This document shows, piece after piece, positions 8,540-16,820 of a stretch of 64,000 bases of DNA; position 1 is the stretch's first letter; each line of letters opens with the position of its first letter. The notes beneath the pieces were generated by a model. That model was not told the DNA's origin and did no database searches. It saw only the letters and a program-made list of their open reading frames with translations. Origin of the DNA: an uncultured Dermabacter sp. GTDB lineage: Bacteria; Actinomycetota; Actinomycetes; Actinomycetales; Dermabacteraceae. Position numbers and translations under genes: made by a program. The stretch lies in assembly GCA_947252755.1 (NCBI GenBank), contig CAMXWV010000013.1, positions 3,498 through 67,497 of the forward strand, written 5' to 3'.

Positions 8540-9657
8540 CGCGTGACGACCATTCCCATCGCGGCCGCCCTCTCCGGGTCGGGTCGCTGTTCTCCGGCTA
8601 CGGCGACCTCGACCTCGCCGTCGAGTACGCCACCGGTGGGGAGACGATCTGGTTCTCCGAGATCAACACCCCCTCCATCCGCGTCTTCGCCCACCACTGG
8701 CCGGGCATCCCGAACCTCGGCGACATCACATCCGTCGACTGGGCGACGGTCCGCCCGTGGACGTGCTGATCGGCGGGTTCCCCTGCCAAGACGTCAGCAC
8801 GGTCGGCAAGGGCGCCGGCCTCGCACCCGGCATGCGCTCCGGGCTCTGGTCGCACATGGCGGCCGCGATCGACGCGCTGCAACCCGAGCTCGTCGTCATC
8901 GAGAACGTCCGCGGCCTGCTCTCCGCACCCGCAATCCGCCCCAACCCGGAAGGAGCAACCCCCGATGCACGCAACCCCGACGATGCAACCAACGAGCGTG
9001 CAACCGCCGTTCGCAACCTGGAACCCGACCCGTGGCTGCTGGGAGACGAGCCAGCGCGACCTCTTCGGGCGCACGGCGCCGTACTCGGAGATCTGGCCGA
9101 CCTCCGGAGAAGTGCCCGATGGATCGGCCTACCGGCGTCACTGGCCGGCGCACCGCATCACCGGTTCCGGGTCTTCATCACCGCCCATCGCGAGGACGCT
9201 GTTCCGGACGCCTTTGGCCTCGGACTCCTCACGCGGCGGCGAGACCCTGGACCAGGTACGGGCACGGCGGGGCACGATCGCACTGAGTCACCAGGTGATC
9301 GACCTGGCGCTGCACGGGCCGCATGGCTCGCCCGCCAGCTGGAACGAGTCGGAGACCCTGTTCGCCCTGATCGAGGACATCTTCACCGCTGGGGGGCGAT
9401 ACGCCCAGACCATCGCCCGATGGGAGCACATCACCGGACGAGCCGCCCCCGCTCCGGCGATCTTGAACGAGGAGAAAGGCCCACGCCCGGCGCCCGAGTT
9501 CGTGGAATGGCTCATGGGCCTCCCGGCGGGGTGGGTCACGGACCCCGAACACGGTCTGACCGCGAACCAGCAGAACACCGCCCTGGGCAACGGCGTTCTG
9601 CCTCTCCAGGCAGTCGTCGCACTCGACGCACTTCACGCAGACACCGCACCACGATGA
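8540..9657 (+). pseudogene. C5 cytosine DNA methyltransferase (Dcm-like), frameshifted
   Basis: Conserved C5-methyltransferase motifs appear in order but in two frames. Motif I (VGSLFSGYGDLDLA, about 8578-8619) and the following TIWFSEIN and FAHHWPGIPNLGDIT stretches are in one frame that ends at a TGA at 8767-8769. Motif IV with the catalytic cysteine (GGFPCQD), motif VI (VVIENVRGLL) and GAPHHRFRVFI are in the frame opening at 8757. The C-terminal WLMGLPAGWVTD and TALGNGVLPLQA are back in the first frame. Two compensating shifts, near 8756 and between about 9180 and 9230, would rebuild one enzyme of about 370 residues. The true start is unclear; a GTG at 8543 is out of frame with motif I. 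On mobile elements such enzymes protect against host restriction. Confidence 0.72.
8965..9657 (+). CDS. methyltransferase C-terminal/associated protein, overlapping frame
   Basis: An uninterrupted 230-codon frame with its own ATG. It begins with FATWNPTRGCWETSQRDLFG and PYSEIWPTSG, text I recognise from actinophage and ICE proteins found with C5 methyltransferases, and ends with RFVEW-type EFVEWLMGLPAGWVTD and NTALGNGVLPLQAVVAL, the usual C-terminus of these enzymes. Between about 9030 and 9200 the same bases also encode methyltransferase-like text in the other frame (AVLGDLADL, GAPHHRFRVFI). It could be a separate overlapping gene or the C-terminal piece of the broken methyltransferase. Confidence 0.5.
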   Translation: MHATPTMQPTSVQPPFATWNPTRGCWETSQRDLFGRTAPYSEIWPTSGEVPDGSAYRRHWPAHRITGSGSSSPPIARTLFRTPLASDSSRGGETLDQVRARRGTIALSHQVIDLALHGPHGSPASWNESETLFALIEDIFTAGGRYAQTIARWEHITGRAAPAPAILNEEKGPRPAPEFVEWLMGLPAGWVTDPEHGLTANQQNTALGNGVLPLQAVVALDALHADTAPR

Positions 9658-9782
9658 GGACGGGGTTCCCTGCTCAGGCATCACCGGCGCTGTAATCGGC
9701 CGCCTGCGCCAACGCTCTCGCAGCTTCCACCCGCGAAGAACAGAACCATGTCCCAGGGCCGGGGATGGCTGATGCCTTGGGA

Positions 9783-10400
9783 TCAGGTCAGCTGCAGGGT
9801 GGTAATGCAGGTCGGGTCGTCTTCGTTTGTTGTGGAGATGGTCGCCGAGCCCGTCTGGCCTTCGTGCTTGATCGTGAGAGTTGCCTCGATACCGCGTGGC
9901 ACCCAGATGCCGATGAAGCCGTTGTCGTAGGTCTGCCGGGCTTCATCGATGAGCACCTCGCCGTCGTCGCCGGTGAGGGTGACCCGGACCTCCGTGTCGG
10001 CGAGCTCCCCGAGGCAGGTGGTCAGGCTGTGGAAGTGACAGTCGTGGGTCTGCTCCAGGTAGGGCGCGATGGAAATGTAGACCTCGTCGTCGGGCATCGG
10101 CAGCCGCGTCTCACGCTGCTCACCGTCGGTGAGCACGAGCGCATCGGGTCGCACGGAGGCGATGAGGTCGCTCGGACGCTCGGCGACCGGCATCGTGTCG
10201 AGGCGCTCGATGATCTGCGCGGCATCGAGGCCAGCCAGATCATGGTCGGCCAGCAGCTCGGCATCGATTGACTGGGAAGCGGTTGGCGGGGATGTGGGTT
10301 GGGTCGATGTCGTTGAGCACCCGGTGAGGACGAGGACAGTGGCGATAAACGTGGAGGCGACGATCAGAGTGCGCCGTCGGGATGTGATGAGGCTGGGCAT
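9783..10400 (-). CDS. cueP: CueP family periplasmic copper-binding lipoprotein
   Basis: 205 residues with a lipoprotein signal: basic MPSLITSRRRT, hydrophobic stretch, and lipobox VLTGCS (Cys28). The diagnostic segment THDCHFHSLTTCLGEL, with two cysteines and two histidines, is the CueP metal site, and a further cysteine (PTCITTLQL) lies at the C-terminus, as in characterised CueP. In enteric bacteria CueP binds copper in the periplasm and can deliver it to superoxide dismutase; here it would be anchored on the outer face of the membrane. It follows the DUF305 and DUF6153 genes on the same strand and is probably part of the copper-responsive unit. An imperfect hairpin (9751-9758 with 9775-9782) lies just beyond its stop. 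Confidence 0.88.
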   Translation of the reverse strand: MPSLITSRRRTLIVASTFIATVLVLTGCSTTSTQPTSPPTASQSIDAELLADHDLAGLDAAQIIERLDTMPVAERPSDLIASVRPDALVLTDGEQRETRLPMPDDEVYISIAPYLEQTHDCHFHSLTTCLGELADTEVRVTLTGDDGEVLIDEARQTYDNGFIGIWVPRGIEATLTIKHEGQTGSATISTTNEDDPTCITTLQLT

Positions 10401-10483
10401 GTGAGGTCTTTCGCAAATAGTTGGGGGCGTCGAGGCTGGGTCGGTGCCGAGCGAGAGCGTCCGGCACCGACCCGACCAGTCGG

Positions 10484-11089
10484 CTAAAGGGTGGCGAGGA
10501 GGTCTCGCATCTCCTGGATCTCGGTGGTCTGTGCGTCGATGATGGTCTGCGCGAGTTCGACGGCGTCGGGGTTGCTGCCGTCGTCGACCTACGTCTGGGC
10601 CATATCGACAGCTCCCTCATGGTGGATGATCATCTGTTCCAGGAACAGGCGCGACGCCTCGGCGCCGTCGGCGGCTTCGAGCGTGGCCAGGTCGTCCTCG
10701 CTCATCATCCCGTCGCCGTGATCCATCCCACCCATCTGGTGATCGTCGGGATCCGCGCCCCAGTCCTCCAGCCAGCCTTGGAGCTGTTCGATCTCGGGCC
10801 CCTGTGCGGCCTTGATCGCCTCGGCTAGCTCGACCACCTGCGGATCGACGCCATCCTTGGCGAGGACGATGTCGCTCATCTCGATGGCCTGCTCGTGGTG
10901 GACGATCATCATCGACGCGAACATCACGTCCGCATCGTTGACCTCCGCAGTGGTGGCGTCGGGTGCCTGCTCGGACGAGCTGTGATCCATGCCCGGCATT
11001 GATTCATCGTCGCTTCCGGTCGAGCAGCCAGTCAGGCTCAGCGCAGCCGTCAGTGCCAGTGCGGCGGTCGCCGCGGTACGAAACTTCAT
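10484..11089 (-). pseudogene. DUF305 family copper-associated lipoprotein with internal amber codon
   Basis: Signal peptide with lipobox SLTGCS, then a Met/His-rich linker (MPGMDHSS) and two ferritin-like DUF305 repeats containing MMIVHHEQAIEMSD and QMIIHHEGAVDMAQT. The frame stops at TAG 10589-10591. Without that codon it continues as VDDGSNPDAVELAQTIIDAQ to a TAG at 10484-10486, exactly the expected family C-terminus, where the interrupted position is normally Glu (GAG). A single G-to-T change therefore truncates 201 residues to 166. The protein sits between DUF6153 and cueP in a copper cluster; DUF305 proteins are widely linked to copper. The truncated form keeps both HHE motifs and might still bind metal. 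Confidence 0.82.
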
Positions 11090-11128
11090 CAGTGTTCTCC
11101 AGTGTCAACAGTCGTGTCAGAAGGCGCA

Positions 11129-11144
11129 GCACCCCCAGGGGTGC
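11129..11144. repeat. GC-rich palindrome before the DUF305 gene
   Basis: GCACCCCCAGGGGTGC is a near-perfect palindrome 40 bases upstream of the DUF305 start and 52 bases after the DUF6153 stop. It could be a degenerate CsoR-type site (compare ATACCCC...GGGGTAT) or a short transcription terminator stem; there is no U-tract. Confidence 0.35.
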
Positions 11145-11195
11145 CGCGTGAGTGCAGGGAACAGTCGGCGCTGGCGCGCCGAGGTCACTGCTCCA

Positions 11196-11672
11196 TCACG
11201 TGCGACTGATGCAGAGAACGTGCAGCGACGGCGCCCGAGACAGCAGCCGGTCGATGAAGCGCTCCACGAGGAGCGGCCGGGGTGCGGTATGCATCCATCC
11301 GGGCAGAAGCCGCGGCGGCACCAGGACGAGAAGGACGAGCAGCAGCGCGAGTACGCACGCCATCGCCATGCCCAGATGGGTGCTGCCCCCGCAGTCCGCG
11401 CAGGAACCGCCGGGATCGTGAGCCGTGCCGTTGGTCAACCCGTAAGAGCCCGCCGAGCTGTGATGCGCCATGCCCTGGTGCGACTCGCCGGAGTCGGCGA
11501 CGGTGACGGATAAGGCGGTAGGCGCGTGAGCGGCCGGAGTGCCGTGCAGATTCAGCGTGTGCATGGCCAGTAGGCCGACAAGGATCGCCGCCACCAGCAG
11601 CCCGCCGAACAGCACGCATCGAAGGAGTCCGGGAAGACCCCTCCGAGAGTGCGTTGCGGCGACGGGTGTCAT
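11196..11672 (-). CDS. DUF6153-like membrane protein of the copper cluster
   Basis: 158 residues from ATG 11672 (MTPVAATHSRRG); a longer upstream reading to 11792 would run through the CsoR-like operator and is rejected. Two hydrophobic segments (VLFGGLLVAAILVGLLAMHTL and a Leu/Val-rich stretch in the C-terminal half) flank an extracytoplasmic loop rich in His, Ser and Gly with HQGMAHH and GGSCADCGG, a plausible metal-binding pair of cysteines. Actinobacterial proteins of this layout are commonly found beside copper lipoproteins. It is the first gene of the leftward DUF6153-DUF305-cueP unit, divergent from the MFS gene, with a shared CsoR-like site between them. Confidence 0.65.
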   Translation of the reverse strand: MTPVAATHSRRGLPGLLRCVLFGGLLVAAILVGLLAMHTLNLHGTPAAHAPTALSVTVADSGESHQGMAHHSSAGSYGLTNGTAHDPGGSCADCGGSTHLGMAMACVLALLLVLLVLVPPRLLPGWMHTAPRPLLVERFIDRLLSRAPSLHVLCISRT

Positions 11673-11783
11673 GCCACCCAGTTTACGGGCTCTGTCGGTG
11701 GCTGCCTGAGCGCGGGCTACCGAAACGCCCGCCCCGTACACCTTGCCAGGGGTATCCCGTTCCCGTCGCAACCCCATCCAGGA

Positions 11784-11800
11784 ATACCCCATGGGGGTAT
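11784..11800. promoter_or_regulatory. CsoR-like copper operator 1
   Basis: ATACCCCATGGGGGTAT, a 17-bp near-palindrome with the TACCCC/GGGGTA arms typical of CsoR operators. It lies 48 bases before the MFS ATG (11849) and 111 bases before the divergent DUF6153 ATG. Its exact reverse complement occurs at 16764-16780 upstream of copZ. Apo-CsoR bound here would repress; Cu(I) binding would release it. Confidence 0.8.
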
Positions 11801-11848
11801 ATGGTTGTGAGGGCTACCTGTTCTTGAGAGGGCTTAAGGAGAAGATTG

Positions 11849-13096
11849 ATGCGCTTATTCGCGATTCGCGATTTCCGCCACCTGTTCGGTGCGCAGATCA
11901 TCGCGCTGTTCGGGACCGGATTGGCGACGGTCGCGCTGGGCCTACTCGCCTACGACCTGGCCGGCCCGAGCGCGGGGTCGGTGCTCGCCACCGCTCTGAC
12001 GATCAAGATGGTCATGTATGTTCTGATCGCGCCGCTGGCAGCGGCGTACGCCGACCGCCTTCCGAGACGGATGTTCCTGACCCTGCTCGATGTGGTGCGC
12101 GCCGGGGTGGTGCTGGTGCTCTCGTTCGTCACGGAGGTCTGGCACATCTACGTGCTCATCGGCGTCCTGCAAGCGGCGTCGGCGGCCTTCACGCCGACGT
12201 TCCAGGCCGTGATCCCCGACATCGTCACCGAGGAGTCCGACTACACCCGAGCGCTGTCCGCATCGCAGGTCGCGTACACGATGGAGAGCCTGCTCAGCCC
12301 GGTCCTGGCAGCCGTCGCGTTGACGTTCATGACCTTCAACTGGCTGTTCGTCGGCACCTCGGTCGGGTTCGCACTGTCCGCCGTGCTGGTGCTCTCGACC
12401 CGCATTCCCAACGCCGCCCCGAACGGGCAGGCCGGTGCGTGGGCGCGGGTCACCTCGGGGATGAGGGTCTTCTTCGCCACGCCCCGCCTGCGCGGCGTGG
12501 TGGCCTTGAACCTGGTCGTCGCAGCGGCGGGATCGATCGTCGTCGTCAACACGGTCAACTACGTCCGCGATCACCTGGGCGGCTCACAGGCCGATGTCGC
12601 GTGGATGCTGGCCGCCTCGGGCGGTGGCACGCTGCTGGTCGCGCTGTTCCTGCCACGCGTGCTCGACCGGATCGCCGAGCGGGTTGTGATGATGACCGGC
12701 GCCCTGGTGCTTTTGGCCGGAGTGCTCGCCGCCGTCGCGATGACCGCCACCCAAGTCGCATCCTGGATGGTCACTGCACCGATCTGGGTGATCATCGGCG
12801 GCGGTATGGCACTGATCGTCACCCCGACCGGGCGCGTCATCCGTGGCTCGGTGGCGAAGCAGGACCTCCCCGCGGGATTCGCGGCACAGTTCTCCCTCTC
12901 CCACCTCGCCTGGCTCGTCACCTACCCGATCGCGGGCTGGATCGGCACCGCATCCGGGTTCACGCTCGCCTGGTCCATCCTCGCCGCCCTGGCGATCGCG
13001 GGGGCGATCACGGCACACCTGCTCTGGCCGCGCGAGCAGAAGGACAGCGAGGCCGCCCCTGATCGGTGTCGCCGCCGCAGCGCCGGTGACCAGTGA
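11849..13096 (+). CDS. MFS transporter, copper-cluster associated
   Basis: 415 residues, about 12 hydrophobic segments, with N-terminal RLFAIRDFRHLFGAQIIALF and the loop PLAAAYADRLPRRMFLTL, the MFS motif-A position. This layout matches the NreB/enterobactin-exporter-like MFS group. ATG 11849 is preferred over TTG 11846 because AAGGAG (11836-11841) is well spaced. It follows a CsoR-like operator directly, so it is probably induced by copper. Substrate unknown: copper, a copper chelate or another metal are all possible. The C-terminal tail is short and basic, with no His-rich domain. Confidence 0.8.
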   Translation: MRLFAIRDFRHLFGAQIIALFGTGLATVALGLLAYDLAGPSAGSVLATALTIKMVMYVLIAPLAAAYADRLPRRMFLTLLDVVRAGVVLVLSFVTEVWHIYVLIGVLQAASAAFTPTFQAVIPDIVTEESDYTRALSASQVAYTMESLLSPVLAAVALTFMTFNWLFVGTSVGFALSAVLVLSTRIPNAAPNGQAGAWARVTSGMRVFFATPRLRGVVALNLVVAAAGSIVVVNTVNYVRDHLGGSQADVAWMLAASGGGTLLVALFLPRVLDRIAERVVMMTGALVLLAGVLAAVAMTATQVASWMVTAPIWVIIGGGMALIVTPTGRVIRGSVAKQDLPAGFAAQFSLSHLAWLVTYPIAGWIGTASGFTLAWSILAALAIAGAITAHLLWPREQKDSEAAPDRCRRRSAGDQ

Positions 13097-13198
13097 TCGG
13101 GCGGTGCGCGAGGAGACCGAGGCCGCCGAAGGCACCCTCGCAGCGTGCCAGTGCGCCTGCGTGCGCACCGTCTGAACGCCGAGTGACGCGAGGCGGCC

Positions 13199-14401
13199 TC
13201 ATACGTCCTGTCGCGTCACCGGCGCGGTCGACTCTGTGACGGGGTCGGGGTAGTGCAGGCGCGGCATCAGGTCACGCAGGTGGCTCGCAGCGTCGACCCC
13301 GGTGAGGGCGACAAGCACGTCGCCGAGGTGGTGGGCTGTGATCAATGGTTCTTCGGACAGGATGCAGGTGCGGTTGCCCAGGGCGGGGTGTCCGGCGCCG
13401 GTGAGGGTGTGGCCGTGGATGCGTGCGGTGAACGTCGAGCTCGGCAGGTACTGGCCGGGGTCGCCGGCGATACCGAGGTCGTGTAGCAGCGTGTTCGCGG
13501 CGTGGATGCCCTGGGCGGCCGAGTCGTCCCAGTGGTCAATTCGGTAGGAGCCGTGGCCGGGATAGTGATGCACGGCGACGCCGCCGGCGGCGTAGATCCG
13601 CTGGCGCGGGGCGTGCATGGAGCGCAGGCGGGAGTCGACGGGGATGCCGTCGGGCCCGGTCCAGGGTGCGGGGGCGGCGGGCATGGTGCCGTGCGCGACG
13701 ATCGCGAGGTCACCCTCGACCCGGCTGCCGTCGTTGAGGGTGATGCTGATGCGGTCGGTGTGGGTGCGGATCGAGCGCACGGTTCGTTCCAGGTAGGCGG
13801 CGTGCTGGGGGCGGTGCAGGTCGCGTAGCCGCCGGGCGACGTGTGCGCCGATGGCGTTCGCTCCTGGGATCGCGGCGCGGGTGATGAGGGCAACGTCGTG
13901 GCCGGCGTCGGTGAGCAGTGACGCGGTCTCGGAGGCGACGAGGCCGCCGCCGAGCATGAGCACCCGGGCAGGCTTGGTGGTCGCGAGCAGATCGCGGACG
14001 CGGAGGGCGTCGGCGGCTGAGTGCAGGGTGGTCAGTCTGCCGGCGCTGACGGCCTGGTCGCGGCCGATCACCTCTTCGTCGAGGGTGCGGGGCCGGCTGC
14101 CGGTGGCGATAAGGAGCGCGTCGTGGGCGTGGGTGTCGCCGGAGTCCAGGCGCAACCGCCGAGCCCTGGGGTCGAGGCCGCGCACCGTCTCCGACCGGAG
14201 GGTGGCCCCGGTGTCGGACAGGGCCGCCTGGGCCGGTTCGAGCAGCCCGATCGCGATGCCCTTGTTGACCAACGTCCGGTTGAACGGCACCTCACCGTTT
14301 CGAGCGTAGAGGTCGATGTTGACGCCGGAGGCGTGCAGGGTTCTCGCGGCTGCGGTGCCGGCGGCGCCGGCCCCGATGATCGCGATGCTGGGCGTGCTCA
14401 T
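13199..14401 (-). CDS. FAD-dependent pyridine nucleotide oxidoreductase (ferredoxin-reductase-like)
   Basis: 400 residues with two dinucleotide folds: FAD site IAIIGAGAAGTAAA near the N-terminus, ATG-motif LLIATGSRPR near residue 100, and the NAD(P)H site VLMLGGGLVASETASLL near residue 150, followed by RIYAAGGVAVHHYPG, the second FAD motif. No CxxxxC redox disulfide is visible, so it resembles ferredoxin/rubredoxin reductases rather than mercuric reductase or lipoamide dehydrogenase. Its start overlaps the tetR stop (TGATG), so the two are co-transcribed. Partner and substrate unknown; context suggests a stress or xenobiotic role beside a DHA2 efflux pump. Confidence 0.8.
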   Translation of the reverse strand: MSTPSIAIIGAGAAGTAAARTLHASGVNIDLYARNGEVPFNRTLVNKGIAIGLLEPAQAALSDTGATLRSETVRGLDPRARRLRLDSGDTHAHDALLIATGSRPRTLDEEVIGRDQAVSAGRLTTLHSAADALRVRDLLATTKPARVLMLGGGLVASETASLLTDAGHDVALITRAAIPGANAIGAHVARRLRDLHRPQHAAYLERTVRSIRTHTDRISITLNDGSRVEGDLAIVAHGTMPAAPAPWTGPDGIPVDSRLRSMHAPRQRIYAAGGVAVHHYPGHGSYRIDHWDDSAAQGIHAANTLLHDLGIAGDPGQYLPSSTFTARIHGHTLTGAGHPALGNRTCILSEEPLITAHHLGDVLVALTGVDAASHLRDLMPRLHYPDPVTESTAPVTRQDV

Positions 14402-15054
14402 CAGGCTCCTTCCTCAATGGTGGTGCTGATGGTGGCGGTGAAGGCGGGCAGCAGGATCGCCTCGATGAACCACGGCGCGTCGTCGGCGTCGAGGCGCCCG
14501 GCGCGCACTTCTTCGGCGGCGCCGTTCATCACCACGTGCGTGGTGGCCAGCAGCCAGGACACCGGCAGATCGACCCGGAAGACGCCCTCGCGCTGGCCGC
14601 GCAGCAGCAGAGCCCGCATCCGTCCCTCGGCCTTCTCGTGCAGCTCGCGGATGCGTGCCGCGGGCAGCTCTTTCAGCGCGGCCGCCAGCAGCGCCCGCGA
14701 CTGGTCGACCAGCACCCAGCTGGAGGCCACCAGTCGCCGGAACGCCTCACCCGGATCACCATCCAGGGGCACCCCGCTGAGCACCTCTTCGCCGCGTTCG
14801 AGGCTGTCGACCAGGGCGGCCTCGATCAGCTCCGCACGGGTCGGGAAGTGCCCGTAGACGGTCACTCTGCCCATCCCGGCCTCGGCGGCGATGTCGCCGA
14901 CCGACGCGTCGGGGTTCTTGCGGATCGCCGTCGCCGTCGCGGCCAGAATCCTTGCTCGGTTGCGCTGCGCATCCGCCCGCTGATTGGCCGCCCGCCCAGC
15001 GCCGCCTGACGCACCGGCCATCGCGCCGCGGGGCGTCCTCTTCTTCGCCGTCAT
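14401..15054 (-). CDS. TetR family transcriptional repressor
   Basis: 217 residues from ATG 15054. After a basic Lys/Arg/Ala-rich leader comes the TetR helix-turn-helix (RARILAATATAIRKNP, then VGDIAAEAGMGRVTVYGHFPTRAELIEAAL), and a helical ligand-binding domain. It is divergent from the DHA2-type MFS gene at 15207, the classic arrangement for a drug-efflux repressor, and is followed in the same operon by the flavin oxidoreductase. Candidate operator elements lie in the 152-bp gap. It likely represses both directions. The inducing ligand is unknown; nothing ties it to copper except position. Confidence 0.87.
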   Translation of the reverse strand: MTAKKRTPRGAMAGASGGAGRAANQRADAQRNRARILAATATAIRKNPDASVGDIAAEAGMGRVTVYGHFPTRAELIEAALVDSLERGEEVLSGVPLDGDPGEAFRRLVASSWVLVDQSRALLAAALKELPAARIRELHEKAEGRMRALLLRGQREGVFRVDLPVSWLLATTHVVMNGAAEEVRAGRLDADDAPWFIEAILLPAFTATISTTIEEGA

Positions 15055-15066
15055 GATCCACCTCAC

Positions 15067-15113
15067 AAGTCGTACTGGAATGTATGAGATAGTGTAGCTG
15101 TTACAACTCGTAC
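15067..15113. promoter_or_regulatory. candidate TetR operator region
   Basis: Between the divergent tetR and MFS genes: inverted repeat TGTA-gctgt-TACA (15093-15105) flanked by direct repeats AAGTCGTAC (15067-15075) and AACTCGTAC (15105-15113). It is the only clearly symmetric DNA in the gap, so it is the best operator candidate for the adjacent TetR protein. Confidence 0.4.
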
Positions 15114-15206
15114 ACCGATGATCGAGTTCCGGCTCGGAGGGCGAGGCGGGACCGGCAGAGAGGAGATGACGACCATGTCCACGACACACATCCCCGGGGG
15201 TGCGCG

Positions 15207-16760
15207 ATGAGCGACACCGCCGCGCCGCGTGCCGGCGCCAAGCAGTGGTTGGGGCTCGCCGTGCTGGTGATCCCCTCGACGCTGCTGTTCATGATGCTCA
15301 CGATCCTGTTCCTCGCCGCCCCGAACCTGGCCGCGGACCTGAACCCGTCGAGCACGCAGCTGCTGTGGATCCTCGACATCTACGGCTTCGTGATGGCCGG
15401 GTTCCTCGTCGCCATGGGGGTGCTCGGCGATCGGATTGGCAAGCGCCTGCTCATGGTGATCGGCGCGATCCTGTTCGCCGCCGTCTCGATCGCTGCGGCG
15501 CTGACGACGATCCCGGAACTGATGATCGTCTGGCGGGCCATCCTCGGGCTGGCTGCGGCGATGATGGTGCCGGCGACGATCGGGCTGATCTTCGTGCTCT
15601 TCGCCGACGCGAAGCAGCGCGGCGTCGCGATCGGCGTGTGGGCCGGTGGCATCTCCGCCGGTGTGGCGCTGGGCCCGCTGCTGTCCGGCCTGCTGCTGGA
15701 GGCCTTCGGCTGGCAGGCGACATTCATGGTCGCGGTGCCGATCATGGCGCTCGTCGCGATTGCCGCACCGTTGCTGGTGCCCGAGCATCGTGACCCGTCG
15801 GCGCGGATCGACCTGTTCAGCGCCCTGCTGCTGGTCGGTGGTCTGCTGGCGATCATCTACGGCATCAAGCGCTTCGCCGCCCAGGAGCCGGCCGGCCCTT
15901 CGATCGGGTTGCTGGTCGTGGGCGCGCTGATCGGGCTGTGGTTCGTGATCCGGCAGTTGCGCGCCAAGCAGCCGCTGCTAGATGTTCGACTGTTCGCCAA
16001 CCGCACCGTGTCCGGGGCGCTGGCGGTGTTCCTGCTCTCGGCCGCAGCGCTGGGCGGGGTGTACTCGCTGTTCACGCAGTACCTCCAGCAGGTCCAGGAG
16101 CTCTCGCCGTTGCAGGCGGGCCTGTCGATCCTGCCCGCCGCGGCGGTGCTGATCGTCGTCTCGACGCTCTCCCCGGTGCTCGCGCGCAGGTTCCGGCCCG
16201 GCAACGTGAACGCGGTCGGCCTGCTCACCCAGGTCGTCGGCTACATCCTGTTCACCCAGCTCGATGCCGGCACGGGTCTGGCGCTGGTGATCGCGAGCTT
16301 CGTCATCACCTACCCCGGCGTGGCCCCCTCGATGGCGCTGACCACCGACCTCGTCGTCGGCTCCGTGCCGCCGGAGAAGACCGGCGGCGCCTCCGGGCTC
16401 GCCACCACCGCCAACGACCTGGGCATCTCGCTCGGTGTCGCGGTGATCGGCAGCGTCGGGATCGCCGCCTACCGCAACCAGATCGGCGATCTGCTGCCCG
16501 GCGGCCTGCCCGCAGATGCCGCCGCGGCGGCATCGGACAGCGTCGACGGCGCCATGGCCGCAGCGGCCCAGCTGCCCGGTGCGCTCGGAGAGCAGGTGGT
16601 GGCCGCGGCGCAGACCGCGTTTACCGGCGGGCTCAACACTGCGGCCATCGTCTCTGCGGTCATCGCCGGTCTCGCGGCGATCATCGCCGCCACGAGGCTG
16701 CGCCACGTCCGCCCGACCGGTGAAGCACAGCAGGCCGCCGAGGAGCAGGCCACGCCTTGA
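15207..16760 (+). CDS. MFS multidrug efflux transporter, DHA2 (14-TM, QacA/SmvA-like)
   Basis: 517 residues with about 14 hydrophobic segments. It shows the DHA2 markers: LNPSSTQLLWILDIYGFVMAGFLVAMGVLGDRIGKR (motif D1 plus motif A, here in two parts around residues 48-84) and GIWAGGISAGVALGPLLSG-like text (VWAGGISAGVALGPLLSGLL), the antiporter motif C. Proton-driven export of cationic drugs or antiseptics is the usual role. Divergent from tetR, which probably represses it. It ends only 3 bases before the CsoR-like operator of copZ, so the unit is tightly embedded in the copper island. Confidence 0.87.
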   Translation: MSDTAAPRAGAKQWLGLAVLVIPSTLLFMMLTILFLAAPNLAADLNPSSTQLLWILDIYGFVMAGFLVAMGVLGDRIGKRLLMVIGAILFAAVSIAAALTTIPELMIVWRAILGLAAAMMVPATIGLIFVLFADAKQRGVAIGVWAGGISAGVALGPLLSGLLLEAFGWQATFMVAVPIMALVAIAAPLLVPEHRDPSARIDLFSALLLVGGLLAIIYGIKRFAAQEPAGPSIGLLVVGALIGLWFVIRQLRAKQPLLDVRLFANRTVSGALAVFLLSAAALGGVYSLFTQYLQQVQELSPLQAGLSILPAAAVLIVVSTLSPVLARRFRPGNVNAVGLLTQVVGYILFTQLDAGTGLALVIASFVITYPGVAPSMALTTDLVVGSVPPEKTGGASGLATTANDLGISLGVAVIGSVGIAAYRNQIGDLLPGGLPADAAAAASDSVDGAMAAAAQLPGALGEQVVAAAQTAFTGGLNTAAIVSAVIAGLAAIIAATRLRHVRPTGEAQQAAEEQATP

Positions 16761-16763
16761 CTG

Positions 16764-16780
16764 ATACCCCCATGGGGTAT
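16764..16780. promoter_or_regulatory. CsoR-like copper operator 2
   Basis: ATACCCCCATGGGGTAT, exact reverse complement of the site at 11784-11800. It lies 40 bases before the copZ ATG and 3 bases after the MFS stop, where it would cover the promoter of the copZ-copA unit. CsoR is encoded downstream at 23585. Confidence 0.82.
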
Positions 16781-16820
16781 TAGCTTGAATGGAAGTCGTA
16801 CGCGAGTGAAGGAGTTAGAG

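Noticed and set aside
11743..13062. Long alternative plus-strand frame overlapping the MFS transporter.
   Set aside because: Arg/Gly/Pro-rich shadow typical of high-GC third-position bias; the MFS frame has clear membrane helices.
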